Counted from the stretch's first letter, positions 43,512-54,451 are shown. The stretch: 64,000 nucleotides of DNA from Moritella dasanensis ArB 0140 (GCF_000276805.1 NZ_AKXQ01000014.1:62001-126000), one strand, 5' to 3'. Notes: generated from the sequence alone by a model not told the origin. Made by a program: numbers and translations.

Positions 43512-44258
43512 ATGCAGAATGTTAAGGAATTTAATTTGAAAAATAAGCATATCTTGGTTGTTGAAGATGAAGCGATAACCCGCGCGAAACTCGTTGGCTA
43601 TTTTCAGCATGAAGGTTACCAAGTGAGTGAGGCTGCGAGCAAAGCTGAAATGAATGTGGTGTTGGCGAATCACCACATCGACCTTGTTATGCTTGATATC
43701 AACTTGCCAGACGAAGATGGCTTGATGATCACTCGAACCCTGCGCGGGCAGTCAAATATCGGTATTATTCTGGTTACTGGTCGTATCGACGCCATTGATA
43801 AAATTATTGGCCTAGAAATGGGGGCTGATGATTATGTCACTAAACCTTTTGAGTTACGCGAGTTACTTGTACGGGTGAAAAATTTGTTATGGCGTATTTC
43901 ACTGACAACGCAGGCCAACAATGCCTTGGAAGATGTCAGCAAAGTTGAACGTGATGATGACTTATTTTATTTTGGTCCGTATAGTTTTGATATTTCCAAA
44001 CGAAAACTGTGTCTAAACGGTGAGCAAATAAAACTGACCAAAGCCGAATACGACATGTTAGTCGCATTCAGCGCCCATCCTGAACAGGTGTTATCTCGAG
44101 AAAAATTACTGACTCTGATTGATCATAGAGTCGAAGCGCCTAATGATCGTACGATAGACGTATTAGTACGTCGACTGCGTAATAAAATAGAATCAGATCC
44201 GAAAAATCCTGCATATCTTATTACTGTGCATGGCGAAGGTTATTTATTCGCGTGTTAG
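43512..44258 (+). CDS. torR: Response regulator TorR-like
   Basis: This 248-residue OmpR-class regulator has receiver residues ED at 19-20, phospho-acceptor D62 (VMLDINLPDEDG) and the KPF switch. The C-terminal winged helix ends TIDVLVRRLRNKIE...YLITVHGEGYLFAC. Together with the TorT- and TorS-like genes beside it, this identifies the TMAO-responsive regulator. Its usual target torCAD is not in the window. It converges with torT, with only 10 nt between the stops. Confidence 0.85.
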   Translation: MQNVKEFNLKNKHILVVEDEAITRAKLVGYFQHEGYQVSEAASKAEMNVVLANHHIDLVMLDINLPDEDGLMITRTLRGQSNIGIILVTGRIDAIDKIIGLEMGADDYVTKPFELRELLVRVKNLLWRISLTTQANNALEDVSKVERDDDLFYFGPYSFDISKRKLCLNGEQIKLTKAEYDMLVAFSAHPEQVLSREKLLTLIDHRVEAPNDRTIDVLVRRLRNKIESDPKNPAYLITVHGEGYLFAC

Positions 44259-44268
44259 CTTAATTTAA

Positions 44269-45321
44269 TTAAGGGTTAACCGAATAAACCGGTTTGAAAT
44301 AACTCGGCGACAACGATTGCGCAGTAGGAAATTGCGCTAACAATTCTTTGGTGAGCGTTAATATTTCAGGCGCCTGATCCTTGATGATTTTTTGCTTTAA
44401 TAAATAATCAGTGGCTTGATCTATGGCCATTGCACCTTGCAATACCATTTGGTCAGAATTGGCCATTAGAATTTTACCGCGGAGAATACCACGATACACG
44501 CCATGACTCAGGTAATGGCTTAAGATTTGTGGACGTTCGCTTTCTGCTAGATTCGCCAACTCGCCAATCGCCATTTCCGCCATTATCGCATTGCCAGCAA
44601 GGTAATCGAGCTCATTGTGACCGTCTTGATTAACAAATTCAGCCAGGGTTTCATTAATGAGTGAAAACTGACGCATTTTATTATTCAAACCATGTTTAAT
44701 TGCTACGATCTCGACATCACTATTTTTCAGCGCATCCTGTAAACCCAAGGTCGCTTGTTGACTGCCGCCACCAGAGTTAGGACCAGGGAACCAGGCTAAT
44801 TTTAATTTTTCAGCGTTATCTGTTTTAGGATGTTTACGACTCAGGAATTGCCCTAACTTTGCACCCATTTGATACCAAGATACACCCGTGCGGCCCGTCA
44901 GACTAGTGGTGGAGACTTCGTTTACCAAGCCAAATAACGGTACGGTTTTATTCAGTTCTGCGAGTCTGGCACTGAGCTGTTCAAAGTACACTGCACCGAC
45001 TAATATGGCATCGGCTTGCCATTGTAGGCACTGTTCAATTTGCGTCCATTGCTCCAAACTATTTTTATAACCGCCAGCTTCCAGCACTTTTAATGATACA
45101 GCTCTTTGTTTTGCACGTTCAGTCATGCCAAAATTGATACTTAGCCAATATGAATCCTTCAGATGTGGATAAACAGCACAAAGACGTAGTGGCGCTTGCG
45201 CCTGTTCAGTGTTTGCCGATACTGGCGCATTGAACAACAATGTGATGAATACTAACTTGATGAATAGGAACAAAGATTTCATAATAGGTTTCATGCTGTA
45301 TTTCACTCTAAATGTGTACAA
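44269..45321 (-). CDS. torT: TMAO-sensing periplasmic binding protein TorT-like
   Basis: This ~340-residue periplasmic protein binds TMAO and presents it to the TorS sensor domain. A signal peptide ends at VSA-NTEQ, and the start is probably ATG 45294 (MKPIMKS). The body has the periplasmic type I binding fold: CAVYPHLKDSYWLSINFGM, GAVYFEQL, WFPGPNSGGGSQQATLGL, and ILSHYLSHGVYRGI. It is divergent from torS, with 117-145 nt between the starts depending on the start chosen, and convergent with torR. Confidence 0.85.
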   Translation of the reverse strand: MYTFRVKYSMKPIMKSLFLFIKLVFITLLFNAPVSANTEQAQAPLRLCAVYPHLKDSYWLSINFGMTERAKQRAVSLKVLEAGGYKNSLEQWTQIEQCLQWQADAILVGAVYFEQLSARLAELNKTVPLFGLVNEVSTTSLTGRTGVSWYQMGAKLGQFLSRKHPKTDNAEKLKLAWFPGPNSGGGSQQATLGLQDALKNSDVEIVAIKHGLNNKMRQFSLINETLAEFVNQDGHNELDYLAGNAIMAEMAIGELANLAESERPQILSHYLSHGVYRGILRGKILMANSDQMVLQGAMAIDQATDYLLKQKIIKDQAPEILTLTKELLAQFPTAQSLSPSYFKPVYSVNP

Positions 45322-45367
45322 GTGGTTGGTGGCTAGTGATTAGCGTTAAATTGGGTAATAGCCGTTT

Positions 45368-45415
45368 TTTTAGTTTTAGTTTTAGGCATAGTTTTAGCCA
45401 TCGTTTTAGTTCTAG
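45368..45415. repeat. Degenerate hexamer array TTTTAG between torT and torS
   Basis: Eight consecutive hexamers in perfect 6-nt phase lie here: TTTTAG three times, GCATAG, TTTTAG, CCATCG, TTTTAG, TTCTAG. It occupies most of the torT/torS intergenic space, so it must overlap at least one promoter. Confidence 0.8.
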
Positions 45416-45438
45416 TCATGCTAGCAAAGGAGATTACA

Positions 45439-48405
45439 TTGCGATTTCGTCAAAGTATAGGTAACAAGCTGTTATTCGCGTTTAGTTTTGCCGTTTGCTT
45501 ATTGGTTGTCATCAGTACCGTATCGTGGCATAGCTTGAGCCTTATTGCCGACAACGGTGAAAAGCTCACGCAACAAACGTTGCCAACGTTATCCAGCGCC
45601 CGTGAACTAGCGAACATCAGTTTACAAATAACCAATCGTACTACCTTACTGAAAAATGCCACCAGTGACATTGAGCGATATAATATTAATGCTGAATTGA
45701 CCCAGTTAAACCTTGCTATTGGCAAGCAGTTTAAAGCCTTTGATGCTTCTGAGTTTGGCAATAGTAATGGTAATAGCAATATCCGTCACCTGATATTGCA
45801 AAAAACCAATATCATCAACAATATCCGTCAGCTCAATGACAATGCCAAATTACAAATTCAACAGTACCAGCAGCGCAAAACGTCATTTCAACAGGCTACT
45901 ACTGGTGTGCGACATATTTTTCAGTTATCGCAATCTCAGGTAGCCAATGCTAATACGTTTGCTTTAGTCAGATTAAGCGGACTTTATGACTTAATTGAAC
46001 AAGGTCAGGATAGCAACATTATCTATCAAGACATTGATCTTATTATTGATGAAGATCTTAATTTATTAGATAAAATGACCGCATTGGAAAAGTACAGCTT
46101 AGAACTGGGACAAGTCGCAGATCTTATAATGACCACTTCGACAACAGAACCACTGACTCAATTAACCCAACAAAAAGATCAACTGTTATACATTATCAAT
46201 CAGCTGGCGGATTCAATCAAGGATCCTGATCGTTTAGAACGCGCCAAGTCTGCAATATTAAGCCTGACTGTTTTCAATGATTTAATCAGTCAGCAACGCG
46301 ATTATCTCAATCTAGAACAGCAACAGAATAACTTACATCTGCATATATCAAAGCAATTGAGTGAGCTTAATCAGGGTATTCTTGCCTTGGTGGAAACACA
46401 AACTAAACAAGCTCTAGAAACCAGTAAACAACATCAAAAGCAGGTTTCTTGGTCGCAGAGCAGTCTTTTACTCGCTACCTTTTTGTCATTAACCGTGATT
46501 ATTGGGGTAATGTGGAAAATTGTATATCAAGGCATCGTATTCAAATTATCCAACTATACCCAAGTGATTAAAAAGCTTGCAGAAGGTGATCTTGAGATCA
46601 GTGTCGAGCCTTCTAATGATGAAGAATTAAAGCAAATGGCATTGGCGCTTGATGTGTTCCGTGACAACGCGGTAAAAAAACAAAAGCTTGAACAAGCACA
46701 AATTGAAACGGAAAAAGAATTACGTCTGCATAAAGAAAACTTAGAGCAACTGGTAAAGCAAAGAACAGCGCAGCTCATGCTAATTAATCAACGGCTCAAT
46801 GATGAGTCTGTGGGACACGCATTAGCAAAGAAACAGGCGGAAGATGCCAATAATGCTAAATCAGTATTTCTTGCTAATATGAGCCATGAGATCCGCACGC
46901 CAATGAATGGCATGTTGGGTACATTAGAATTGTTAGCGGATACGTCACTGTCTACGCAACAACAGACTTATACCCAAACTATTCTGACATCGGGTGAAAA
47001 CCTGTTAGAGATCCTCAATGACATTCTAGATTATTCAAAGATTGAAGCCGGTCATATCGAAGTATCGAAACGCGCGGTTAATCTAGCGCGTTTGGGCAAT
47101 AATGTGATCGAACTGATGGGCGCGAGGGCTGAAAAAAAGGGACTGGATTTAACTTTTAATCTGGATGCCGAATTGGATAGCTGGGTGCTTGCTGACTTGG
47201 GTAAGCTTCGCCAAATTATTATCAACTTAGTCAGCAATGCGATAAAATTCACCGTCACAGGCAATGTTTCACTGACCATGAGTAAGCATCAACACGAGCT
47301 TAGTTTTAGCATTACCGATACAGGCTGTGGTGTGGCACTGAATAAACAGCAAACCATTTTTGAAGCCTTTACCCAAGTGGCGAACTTAAGCAGCGCAGCT
47401 GGCACTGGCCTAGGTTTAGCCATCTGTCAGCGACTGGTTTCGGCAATTGGAGGGTCTTTGTCGTTAACGAGTATGGAAGGACAGGGCAGTTGTTTTTTCT
47501 TTAGCATTCCATTGGAAACGGCACCGAAAATCTTGATCAACAAACAATTGGCGATAGCGACAAGCGTTGTTGAAACCAACAGCTGCTTCCGTATCCTCAT
47601 TGTTGAAGATAACCAAATCAATCTTGAAGTTGCTTGCGCACTGGTTAAAAAATTAGGTCATCAAGTTTACAGTGCTTGCGACGGGGCTTCTGCACTCGCG
47701 TTGTATTCACAGCAGGATGTTGATCTGGCCTTATTGGACATCAACCTACCGGATATGGATGGCGTCGAACTGGCTAGCCGATTGCGTGAGATGGCGCAGC
47801 ATAATCAACGGCCATTAAAGACAATTGCAGTCTCTGCTCATGTCTTTAAACAAGATATTACTAAGTTTATCGATTCAGGATTTGATGGTTTTATTGCCAA
47901 ACCAGTACAGATGAAACGCCTTAAAAGTACCATTGCTAAGGTGATGGTAAATGAAGTCGGCTTTGATGCAGTTGATAACACAGTAGATAAGATAGTCAGT
48001 GAAGAAGTACACAAGATTGAAGATAAAACGACAGATAAGATAGACTCTCTGCCGTTATTAGACAGTGTCATATTGTTTGACTCTGCAACACTTGAACAAG
48101 ACCGTCAATATTTAGGTAAAGACAAGATTATTGCGCTAGTGCAGTTATTCTGCCAACAGACGCAGTCGGATTACAGTGATTTTTCGGTACTGAATGCAGA
48201 ACAACAAGAAAAATTACTGCATAAATTAAAAGGCGCCGCGATTGCTTTGGGGCTTACTGCTTTGTATGACCTTTGTAATGAATTAGAACACTCATGTAAA
48301 AATGAAGCGTTAACAAGATCGCAATTATCAGCGCTCGAATTATTGATTACGGATTCTGTCGAGCAGCTACAAAATTATTTAACCCAACTTGCTGACGAGG
48401 TTTAA
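45439..48405 (+). CDS. torS: Hybrid sensor histidine kinase TorS-like
   Basis: This 988-residue inner-membrane phosphorelay kinase has membrane helices near residues 10-30 and 340-360, and a long helical periplasmic sensor between them. A HAMP segment and coiled coil follow, then HisKA with H483 ([12 protein letters not shown]), an ATPase domain ([21 protein letters not shown]), a receiver with D767 ([11 protein letters not shown]) and a C-terminal HPt with H928 ([14 protein letters not shown]). The start is probably TTG 45439, placed 6 nt after AAGGAG; the in-frame ATG 45418 has no such signal. It phosphorylates TorR in response to TMAO-loaded TorT. Confidence 0.88.
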   Translation: MRFRQSIGNKLLFAFSFAVCLLVVISTVSWHSLSLIADNGEKLTQQTLPTLSSARELANISLQITNRTTLLKNATSDIERYNINAELTQLNLAIGKQFKAFDASEFGNSNGNSNIRHLILQKTNIINNIRQLNDNAKLQIQQYQQRKTSFQQATTGVRHIFQLSQSQVANANTFALVRLSGLYDLIEQGQDSNIIYQDIDLIIDEDLNLLDKMTALEKYSLELGQVADLIMTTSTTEPLTQLTQQKDQLLYIINQLADSIKDPDRLERAKSAILSLTVFNDLISQQRDYLNLEQQQNNLHLHISKQLSELNQGILALVETQTKQALETSKQHQKQVSWSQSSLLLATFLSLTVIIGVMWKIVYQGIVFKLSNYTQVIKKLAEGDLEISVEPSNDEELKQMALALDVFRDNAVKKQKLEQAQIETEKELRLHKENLEQLVKQRTAQLMLINQRLNDESVGHALAKKQAEDANNAKSVFLANMSHEIRTPMNGMLGTLELLADTSLSTQQQTYTQTILTSGENLLEILNDILDYSKIEAGHIEVSKRAVNLARLGNNVIELMGARAEKKGLDLTFNLDAELDSWVLADLGKLRQIIINLVSNAIKFTVTGNVSLTMSKHQHELSFSITDTGCGVALNKQQTIFEAFTQVANLSSAAGTGLGLAICQRLVSAIGGSLSLTSMEGQGSCFFFSIPLETAPKILINKQLAIATSVVETNSCFRILIVEDNQINLEVACALVKKLGHQVYSACDGASALALYSQQDVDLALLDINLPDMDGVELASRLREMAQHNQRPLKTIAVSAHVFKQDITKFIDSGFDGFIAKPVQMKRLKSTIAKVMVNEVGFDAVDNTVDKIVSEEVHKIEDKTTDKIDSLPLLDSVILFDSATLEQDRQYLGKDKIIALVQLFCQQTQSDYSDFSVLNAEQQEKLLHKLKGAAIALGLTALYDLCNELEHSCKNEALTRSQLSALELLITDSVEQLQNYLTQLADEV

Positions 48406-48794
48406 TTTCAATTAATTGAACTGACCATGAATTATTAGTTAGCACGTATCTCAAACTTGAATATCACGGTCGTTGACCACTCCACTCTCATATCATCATT
48501 TAAGAAATTAATATTTTATTGACTATGATTAATAATTTTATAAATATGCGTGTGTATAATAATTTTATTAGTGGTTGTGTATATATTGATTAAGATTTGT
48601 TATATATTCAGTCTGAAATCCAAAGGTTAAAATTTAAATTATCGCTATTATCTTTATTTTAAGTAAGGTGTATATAGCGTAATTAAATTAAATAAGCTCG
48701 CCATGAAAACAAATATTTGATGAAGTATCGCGGAATGATTATTCATTGACAGTGAGTTATAAAATGCCGTTATTACAAATGATTAAGGAAAATA
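48406..48794. other. Intergenic region upstream of the chemotaxis receptor
   Basis: This 389-nt very AT-rich region has no ORF, palindrome or repeat that I can support. The receptor ribosome-binding site TAAGGAAAA lies directly before 48795. Confidence 0.5.
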
Positions 48795-50888
48795 ATGTTT
48801 AAAAGTATACGCACACGCATTGCCATTTTTGCTGGGTTAACAATGGCTTTTACCTTATTGATCGCAATGGGGATTACCACCAATGCTTTTACTAAAGTTA
48901 ATCAAGAAATAACGGCAAAAGTTAAAACACAATTAACGGATGCGACCACTTTAAACTTACGATCTACTGCAAATAATCAAGCGAACACCCTCGAAAGTCA
49001 ACTATACCCCGTTTTAGCAAACTTGAAGCAAATACGTTCCATCATTGAACTGAGCGCACAAAACAAAGCAGATGCTGAAACTATTGTTACGCAGTTTATT
49101 GCGGCACTTGAAGCGCAAAACAAAGCGGTATTTGCTGGTTACATGGTTTGGGAAGAAGAAACATGGCCACAAGAGACGGCAGGCAACGTAGCAAAAGCAT
49201 TCAATACTAAAGGTTATTTAGCGCCCTTTTTCTCTCCGAACTCAAATGATAGTTTTGATGTTGTCGCAATGGAAAATTTCAACAACACAGCGCTGAATAG
49301 TAATGGCGAACGTACCGATGACTGGCATTTAATGCCTTATGAAACCGGTAAAACGTTTGTCATGGAACCCTATATGTATTCAGTTCGCGGCCAAGAAGAA
49401 CTGATCACTACCATCAGCCAACCATTAAAACTCAATGGTAAAATTATTGGCTCACTTGGTTTTGACCTATCTTTGGCTGAACTGCAAGGACAGAGCGAGC
49501 AATTGGCTAAAAACCTCTATGATGGGAAAGGTCATATTCTTATTTCCTCATGGAAGGGGGCGTTACTCGCTAATAGTAAAGACAGCAGTAACATCGGCAG
49601 AAAGGTGCCTTCAGACCTTTTATCAAAATGGAAAAAAATTCAAAATTTAGCGATATTAAATGACGTTGGTATGCTTACTATTGGTAACGATGAATACGCT
49701 ATTACATCTATTGATACCTCTGGTTCACCTTGGGTTGTCATGGTGTCTATTCCAACTAATGAACTAATTCAAAGCGTTGCTGACTTTGAATCTTGGAGTC
49801 ATGATCAAAATTCCGATGCATTAGGACAAGGCATCATCGCAGGCCTCATTGCAACTATTATTGGTATTGCTGCAATGAGCATGATTGCTCATTCGTTAGG
49901 TAAAGCTTTGATTAACTTGGTTGAGCGTTTTAAAGATGCGGCTCAAGGTGATGGCGATTTAACCTATCGAATCATCGTTAAAGGTAATGATGAAAGTGCG
50001 CAACTGGCATATTGGTTTAATACTTTCCTCGCGCGTATGCAAGAGATGCTATTGACTGTAACGCAAAGTGCAGACCAAGTTGATCAAGGGGCCGGTAAGG
50101 GGCTGCAAAGTGCGGCACGTTCTAAAGAGCAACTTGATATGCAAGCCGATGAGGTACATTCGCTAGCAACTGCGATTAATGAAATGAGTGCGACAGCTCA
50201 AGAAGTCGCTAATTCGGCAGTGCAAGCAGCTTCGGCCGCAAGTCAAGTTCAAGATAATAGTGTCGTTGGTATTAACCGGATGCATAGCGCTGTGTCGTCA
50301 GTAGAAAGCTTAGCGCTTCAAATCAATAACGCCCAAAATCAAACGAAGACAATGGCAGAATCGAGTCATTCGATCCAAGGCATAATAGAAGAAATCAGTG
50401 GTATTGCTGGACAAACTAATCTACTTGCTTTAAATGCTGCGATTGAAGCTGCACGAGCAGGTGACGCTGGCCGTGGATTTGCTGTCGTCGCAGATGAAGT
50501 TCGTAATCTTGCCACCCGCACGCAAACATCGACGGAAGAGATCGGTTCTATGTTGGAAAAATTAGAGCAAGAAACACAATCAATTGTAAGATTAATGCAG
50601 CAAAGTCAAGAACAAGCCTTAGATACCAAGCAAGAAACAGAAGCAGCACAGCAAGCCTTTTCTGAAATAAACCAAGCTATTGATGTTATTAACGATATGA
50701 ATAATCAAATCGCATCTGCGGCAGAAGAACAAAGCAGTGTTTCTGAAGATATTAACCGTAATGTTGTACGCATTAATGATACAGCAATGGAAGTAATAGA
50801 AAGTATGAGTGCTTCGGTAATCATTAGTAACGAATTAACAGAAAGTGCGACGAATCTACGCAGTGAATTAAGTCATTTTAAAATATAG
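48795..50888 (+). CDS. Methyl-accepting chemotaxis protein with a Cache-type sensor
   Basis: This 697-residue receptor has a first membrane helix at ~10-30, a periplasmic dCache-like domain at ~35-340 ([35 protein letters not shown]), a second helix near 350-370, then HAMP. The cytoplasmic hairpin has the conserved tip [37 protein letters not shown]. No C-terminal pentapeptide for CheR/CheB tethering is visible. It is a single gene followed by a terminator. Its position after tor genes may be coincidental; the ligand is unknown. Confidence 0.93.
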   Translation: MFKSIRTRIAIFAGLTMAFTLLIAMGITTNAFTKVNQEITAKVKTQLTDATTLNLRSTANNQANTLESQLYPVLANLKQIRSIIELSAQNKADAETIVTQFIAALEAQNKAVFAGYMVWEEETWPQETAGNVAKAFNTKGYLAPFFSPNSNDSFDVVAMENFNNTALNSNGERTDDWHLMPYETGKTFVMEPYMYSVRGQEELITTISQPLKLNGKIIGSLGFDLSLAELQGQSEQLAKNLYDGKGHILISSWKGALLANSKDSSNIGRKVPSDLLSKWKKIQNLAILNDVGMLTIGNDEYAITSIDTSGSPWVVMVSIPTNELIQSVADFESWSHDQNSDALGQGIIAGLIATIIGIAAMSMIAHSLGKALINLVERFKDAAQGDGDLTYRIIVKGNDESAQLAYWFNTFLARMQEMLLTVTQSADQVDQGAGKGLQSAARSKEQLDMQADEVHSLATAINEMSATAQEVANSAVQAASAASQVQDNSVVGINRMHSAVSSVESLALQINNAQNQTKTMAESSHSIQGIIEEISGIAGQTNLLALNAAIEAARAGDAGRGFAVVADEVRNLATRTQTSTEEIGSMLEKLEQETQSIVRLMQQSQEQALDTKQETEAAQQAFSEINQAIDVINDMNNQIASAAEEQSSVSEDINRNVVRINDTAMEVIESMSASVIISNELTESATNLRSELSHFKI

Positions 50889-50908
50889 AACTTAATTAAA
50901 TCTAATTT

Positions 50909-50938
50909 AAAACAGCTCTAAATCAGGGGCTGTTTTTA
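50909..50938 (+). terminator. Intrinsic terminator of the chemotaxis receptor gene
   Basis: AACAGCTC (50911-50918) pairs with GGGCTGTT (50927-50934) with one G-U pair, followed by a T-run. Confidence 0.8.
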
Positions 50939-50960
50939 TTTATACCTTAATAACCATTAT

Positions 50961-51005
50961 ATGATATAACTTAATATAACTTAATATAACTTAATATAAC
51001 TTAAG
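50961..51005. repeat. 10-bp tandem repeat TTAATATAAC
   Basis: Exact units occupy 50971-50980, 50981-50990 and 50991-51000, with partial units on both sides. The remaining 51006-51265 holds a lone TTGACA at 51006 without a matching -10. A 28-codon ORF (51164-51250) lacks a ribosome-binding site and I do not call it. Confidence 0.88.
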
Positions 51006-51265
51006 TTGACACAAATTGAATTTATTAATGATTGCTATAACTAATGCCACGTAGCTAGAAATATACAAACTTACCGTTTAATAATAAAATTAACGCGTCT
51101 ATATACTATAATAAGTTAATCACCGTACAAATCATTAAATATAAAAACACTGCTATTACTTACCATGAATTTGTTTGATCTTGTTTATGCTGAAGATCAT
51201 GTTGTAGTAGCTTCAATGGGATACACGAGTCAAGAATTGACTCATCGGTGATGATGGTGACGGTT

Positions 51266-52216
51266 TTATTTTAGGTCTGCACTGCCGTTATATGTATTCA
51301 ATCCACTGCTATACAACACGCCTTTATGATTCATGTAATTTGAATCTACACGATTAAGATCTAAAGGCGCGCCCTGATAATCAATTACTGTGCAACACAC
51401 TTGCGAAGATGACGCTAAATATTGGTCAGACAGCGCTTGGGTGATAGCTGCGGTCGCACTGAAATCCCATAAGCTGCCGCCACCGAGTTGTGGTTTCGGT
51501 AACTTCACATAACAAGCTGGTGGATTTTCGAGTACGCCAATGGCATTCATGACAGCCCCACAGTTTTTGATTACTTGTAACTCTAATCCTTGCTGCAATG
51601 CCTGTGTTGTTAATTGCTCAATCACAGCAGGATAGCGAGCGTCTTGCTGAAAACTGCGGTCGATATACAAACTTAATACAGAACTAATAGGCTGCGGTTG
51701 ATTCGGTTGCTCTGGCCGATCAGCTCGCCAAGGCTGTCCATTCTTCAGTATGCTTGATATGAGTGGCTGTGCATTAATGGCCTGATAGAGTTCACCTGTG
51801 CAGGGGTTAAGAACCACGCCAATGATAGGTTTACCTGCAATATCAACTAAGGCGATAGATACGGCGAAACCATCCCCACCTTCAATGAAGGGCAGGGTGC
51901 CATCGAGTGGATCGATACACCAGAAATAGTCTTTATTAAAACGGGCGTGGGTTGCTACATCTTCTTCGCAGGCATTTTCTTCGGTCAGCAGAGCTATATC
52001 ATATTGTTCGATAGTTGGCTCTAGAATCTCTAATATGATGGCTTGGCTGTCCCAATCCACTTGCGTGACCACCTGCGTACTCAAACTTGATCCTGCCTGT
52101 TTATTATTTACCTGCAGCGAACTTCTATCAACGCTATTGATGAATGTACCCGCTTTTAAAGCAGCCTCTTTGGCAAGTTGTAATAGCTGCTCTAGCTGAC
52201 AAACCGTGAGTTTCAT
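51266..52216 (-). CDS. Inositol monophosphatase/3'(2'),5'-bisphosphate nucleotidase family protein
   Basis: This 316-residue Mg-dependent phosphatase has metal ligands visible in LLTEENA (E79/E80), DPLDGTLPF (D102, D105) and the C-terminal GGGSLWDFSATAAI. The family includes CysQ, SuhB and archaeal FBPases, and this one cannot be assigned to a substrate. It lies 14 nt downstream of a choline-kinase-like gene, so the two probably act on the same or related phosphorylated metabolites. Confidence 0.85.
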   Translation of the reverse strand: MKLTVCQLEQLLQLAKEAALKAGTFINSVDRSSLQVNNKQAGSSLSTQVVTQVDWDSQAIILEILEPTIEQYDIALLTEENACEEDVATHARFNKDYFWCIDPLDGTLPFIEGGDGFAVSIALVDIAGKPIIGVVLNPCTGELYQAINAQPLISSILKNGQPWRADRPEQPNQPQPISSVLSLYIDRSFQQDARYPAVIEQLTTQALQQGLELQVIKNCGAVMNAIGVLENPPACYVKLPKPQLGGGSLWDFSATAAITQALSDQYLASSSQVCCTVIDYQGAPLDLNRVDSNYMNHKGVLYSSGLNTYNGSADLK

Positions 52217-52230
52217 TGTGTTTATTGACC

Positions 52231-53283
52231 TTATTCAGGTGAATTTAATTGTACTTCATTTAACAATACTAACGCTTGCTGAGTCAGCGCTTCAGTGTAG
52301 CTATTTATCTTCCAGTGAGTCGGACTCCAGCCTTTCATGAAACGTTGGAAATCAGCCCAGGCAATGCAATAAAGCGGTCGCCATTCATCTTCCACTGCTT
52401 GCGGATTTACGTGTGGTTGATGCTCTGACAGCGCTTGCTTTAACTGTCTAAAATAATAATCCAGCAATGCTGGTACAGCTTGATCGCAGTGTTGATAGGG
52501 TAAACAACTACTGAGTAACAAGATCACGTCTTTCATGCCGCAACCTTTACCGACATATTGGAAATCAACGCCTGCAACCCGATCGCCAGCGGTTGTGAAG
52601 CAGAAGTTAGCTAATTTAGCATCGCCATGGATCAGGGTTTGAAATTGGCATTGTTGTAATGTGTTATCTATTTTTTCAGCCGCTTGCTGCAATGGGATGT
52701 CGGTTAACGAAGCCAGTTCGTCAGGGCGTGTGGCTAGGTGCCAGTAGCTTCCGCAATCCCATAAACCTTCTGGTTCAATCGCAAGGTGCTGGGCATGGAA
52801 ATAAGCTAACCAAGATAAACAGGCCTCTATCTGTTTATTACTGACGTGTGGCTCATTGGTCACCGTGATATGACTGGCAGGCTTAGGCTCAAAGCTAGTA
52901 AACGTCTGCTCAAACCCCAGCGTAGCTAAATCTTCCATGATCAGTAATATCTCATCACTTTGTTCTTCAACATATAAACACTTAGGTACAGGACATTGCG
53001 CTAGACAGTTATTAGCGTAGTACTGATACCAATGCAGTTCCACTTGATATGATTTCAATTTTCGCTGATGAGAAATCGGTGTATTCCAACCGCGCGGATG
53101 CACTTTTGGCTGTGGTAATTTGATATGTTTGACTATCACCGAAGTATACTGACTTCCACTCAACGTGGCACGAAACAGCTCTCCATATCCACCCCACAAA
53201 GGTTGAATTAACTGGGTACTAACCACTTGTTCTGCCGTCATTGCGTTGGCGACTGCCTGTAAAACGTCTGTCGGAATAGTCAT
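52231..53283 (-). CDS. Aminoglycoside/choline-kinase-like phosphotransferase
   Basis: The 350-residue protein has a kinase fold with Brenner motif H219-G-D221-x4-N226 (HGDAKLANF), the metal aspartate in GVDFQYVGKG, and an N-terminal nucleotide loop GGYGELFRA. This follows the ecdysteroid-22-kinase-like/choline kinase branch, as does KDVILLLSSCL. It probably phosphorylates a small hydroxylated metabolite. It is the first gene of a two-gene operon with the phosphatase-family protein at 51266. Confidence 0.83.
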   Translation of the reverse strand: MTIPTDVLQAVANAMTAEQVVSTQLIQPLWGGYGELFRATLSGSQYTSVIVKHIKLPQPKVHPRGWNTPISHQRKLKSYQVELHWYQYYANNCLAQCPVPKCLYVEEQSDEILLIMEDLATLGFEQTFTSFEPKPASHITVTNEPHVSNKQIEACLSWLAYFHAQHLAIEPEGLWDCGSYWHLATRPDELASLTDIPLQQAAEKIDNTLQQCQFQTLIHGDAKLANFCFTTAGDRVAGVDFQYVGKGCGMKDVILLLSSCLPYQHCDQAVPALLDYYFRQLKQALSEHQPHVNPQAVEDEWRPLYCIAWADFQRFMKGWSPTHWKINSYTEALTQQALVLLNEVQLNSPE

Positions 53284-53459
53284 ATCTGGCTCATAAATGA
53301 AAGTAGGGTGATAGTTGGGTAATAGTGTACAAAATAGTGCGGTTGATGGGTATCTTTCGTTTTAGGTCTATCTCCATTGACTTTATTTGCTATCATCCGT
53401 TATCGCGGCTGCACTGTAATCAGAAGAATTTAAGCAAGAAGAGTTTAAGTGAGATAATT

Positions 53460-53891
53460 ATGATTGTAGAAAATGTGCTTCCTGAACATTACGCAGAAAT
53501 GTTAGCTGTTTGGGAAAATTCAGTCAAAGCAACTCATGACTTCATTACCGAAGAAGATATCGCGTTTTTTAAGCCAATCATCATTGAGCAGGCTTTTCCA
53601 GCGGTTACCTTAAAGTGTATCAAAGATGTAAACGGCGCAATTATTGGCTTTGTGGGTGTCCATGGCGCGAAAGTTGAAATGCTGTTTATCGCTGATAACG
53701 CCAGAGGGCAAGGCGCAGGTAAGTTGTTATTAGAATATGCCATTGGTGTATTGAACGTAAGTAGCGTTGATGTGAATGAGCAAAACCCATTAGCTGTTGG
53801 CTTTTATGAGCATATGGGTTTTAAGGTCGTATCACGTTCGCCGCTTGATGATATGGGTAAACCATTTCCAATTTTACACATGAAGTTATAA
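53460..53891 (+). CDS. GNAT-family N-acetyltransferase
   Basis: This 143-residue acetyltransferase has the acetyl-CoA motif A seen as MLFIADNARGQGAGKLLLEYA and motif B as VNEQNPLAVGFYEHMGFKV. The sequence resembles the YjaB-like subgroup. I chose the ATG at 53460 because homology begins there; the open frame reaches 53325 without family features. It converges with the HxlR gene through a perfect hairpin terminator. Confidence 0.87.
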   Translation: MIVENVLPEHYAEMLAVWENSVKATHDFITEEDIAFFKPIIIEQAFPAVTLKCIKDVNGAIIGFVGVHGAKVEMLFIADNARGQGAGKLLLEYAIGVLNVSSVDVNEQNPLAVGFYEHMGFKVVSRSPLDDMGKPFPILHMKL

Positions 53892-53896
53892 GCCTT

Positions 53897-53990
53897 GGTT
53901 CGTCATAACCAACTCTGCTAGAAGAAATGCCCAAGGCTAATAATCTTGGGCATTTCCGTTTTATAACCCGAATCACTGTATGCAGAACCC
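53897..53990. repeat. Duplicated ~95-bp intergenic element, copy 1 (contains terminator)
   Basis: This segment aligns without gaps to 54979-55072 (offset 1082), sharing TCATAACC, ACTCTGCTAGAAGAAA and GCTAATAA. It contains a perfect 12-bp hairpin GAAATGCCCAAG (53924-53935) / CTTGGGCATTTC (53945-53956) followed by CGTTTTA, which acts as a terminator between convergent genes. Confidence 0.82.
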
Positions 53991-54050
53991 ATTTCTGTAT
54001 ATACCATTGTTTGTTTTTACATTGTAAAGTTAAGGACAAATCGGCATGAA

Positions 54051-54380
54051 TCAAGACTTGTCCCAGTCATCAGATTTTCTGACGATAATATCGACAATGT
54101 CAGCAAGCTCTTTCCCTTTTGGCGTTAACCCGTAATACACAGTAACAGGAACCGTTTCTTCTTGTCTTCGCCAAACAAAACCTTCTTCCCTTAACAACTT
54201 TAATCGCTCACTGAGTACTTTGCTAGAAATTAGAGCTAGTTGCTTGCGTATTTGCCCGAAACGAATTTCTTGATGCTGACCAATTAACCAAACAATATGA
54301 GCTGTCCACTTTGTAGAGACCAATGTTAAGTATTTATCAGCACTACAATAACCTTCAGGCTGTTTACCTTGTTCACTCAT
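54051..54380 (-). CDS. HxlR-family transcriptional regulator
   Basis: This 109-residue winged-helix regulator has CSADKYLTLVSTKWTAHIVWLIG, then EIRFGQIRKQLALISSKVLSERLKLL and the wing YYGLTPKGKELADIV, all typical of HxlR. An N-terminal cysteine (C12) is present, as in redox-sensing members. The ATG at 54380 follows GAGGGAG. It is divergent from the SnoaL-like gene with dyad sites between, and probably represses it and itself. Confidence 0.9.
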   Translation of the reverse strand: MSEQGKQPEGYCSADKYLTLVSTKWTAHIVWLIGQHQEIRFGQIRKQLALISSKVLSERLKLLREEGFVWRRQEETVPVTVYYGLTPKGKELADIVDIIVRKSDDWDKS

Positions 54381-54451
54381 GTTATCTCCCTCGTTTTTTC
54401 CATTATATCGAACATGTATCAAATTACTATAATCGTACCGGTTACTGGGAG

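Noticed and set aside
45333-45419. Minus-strand 28-codon ORF rich in Lys-Thr across the TTTTAG array
   Set aside because: It is a by-product of the hexamer repeat and has no ribosome-binding site.
51164-51250. 28-codon plus-strand ORF starting MNLFDLVYAED
   Set aside because: No ribosome-binding site, no homology that I recognise, and too short to support.
53325-53459. N-terminal extension of the GNAT protein
   Set aside because: GNAT homology starts at MIVENVLPEHY and the upstream stretch shows no family features.
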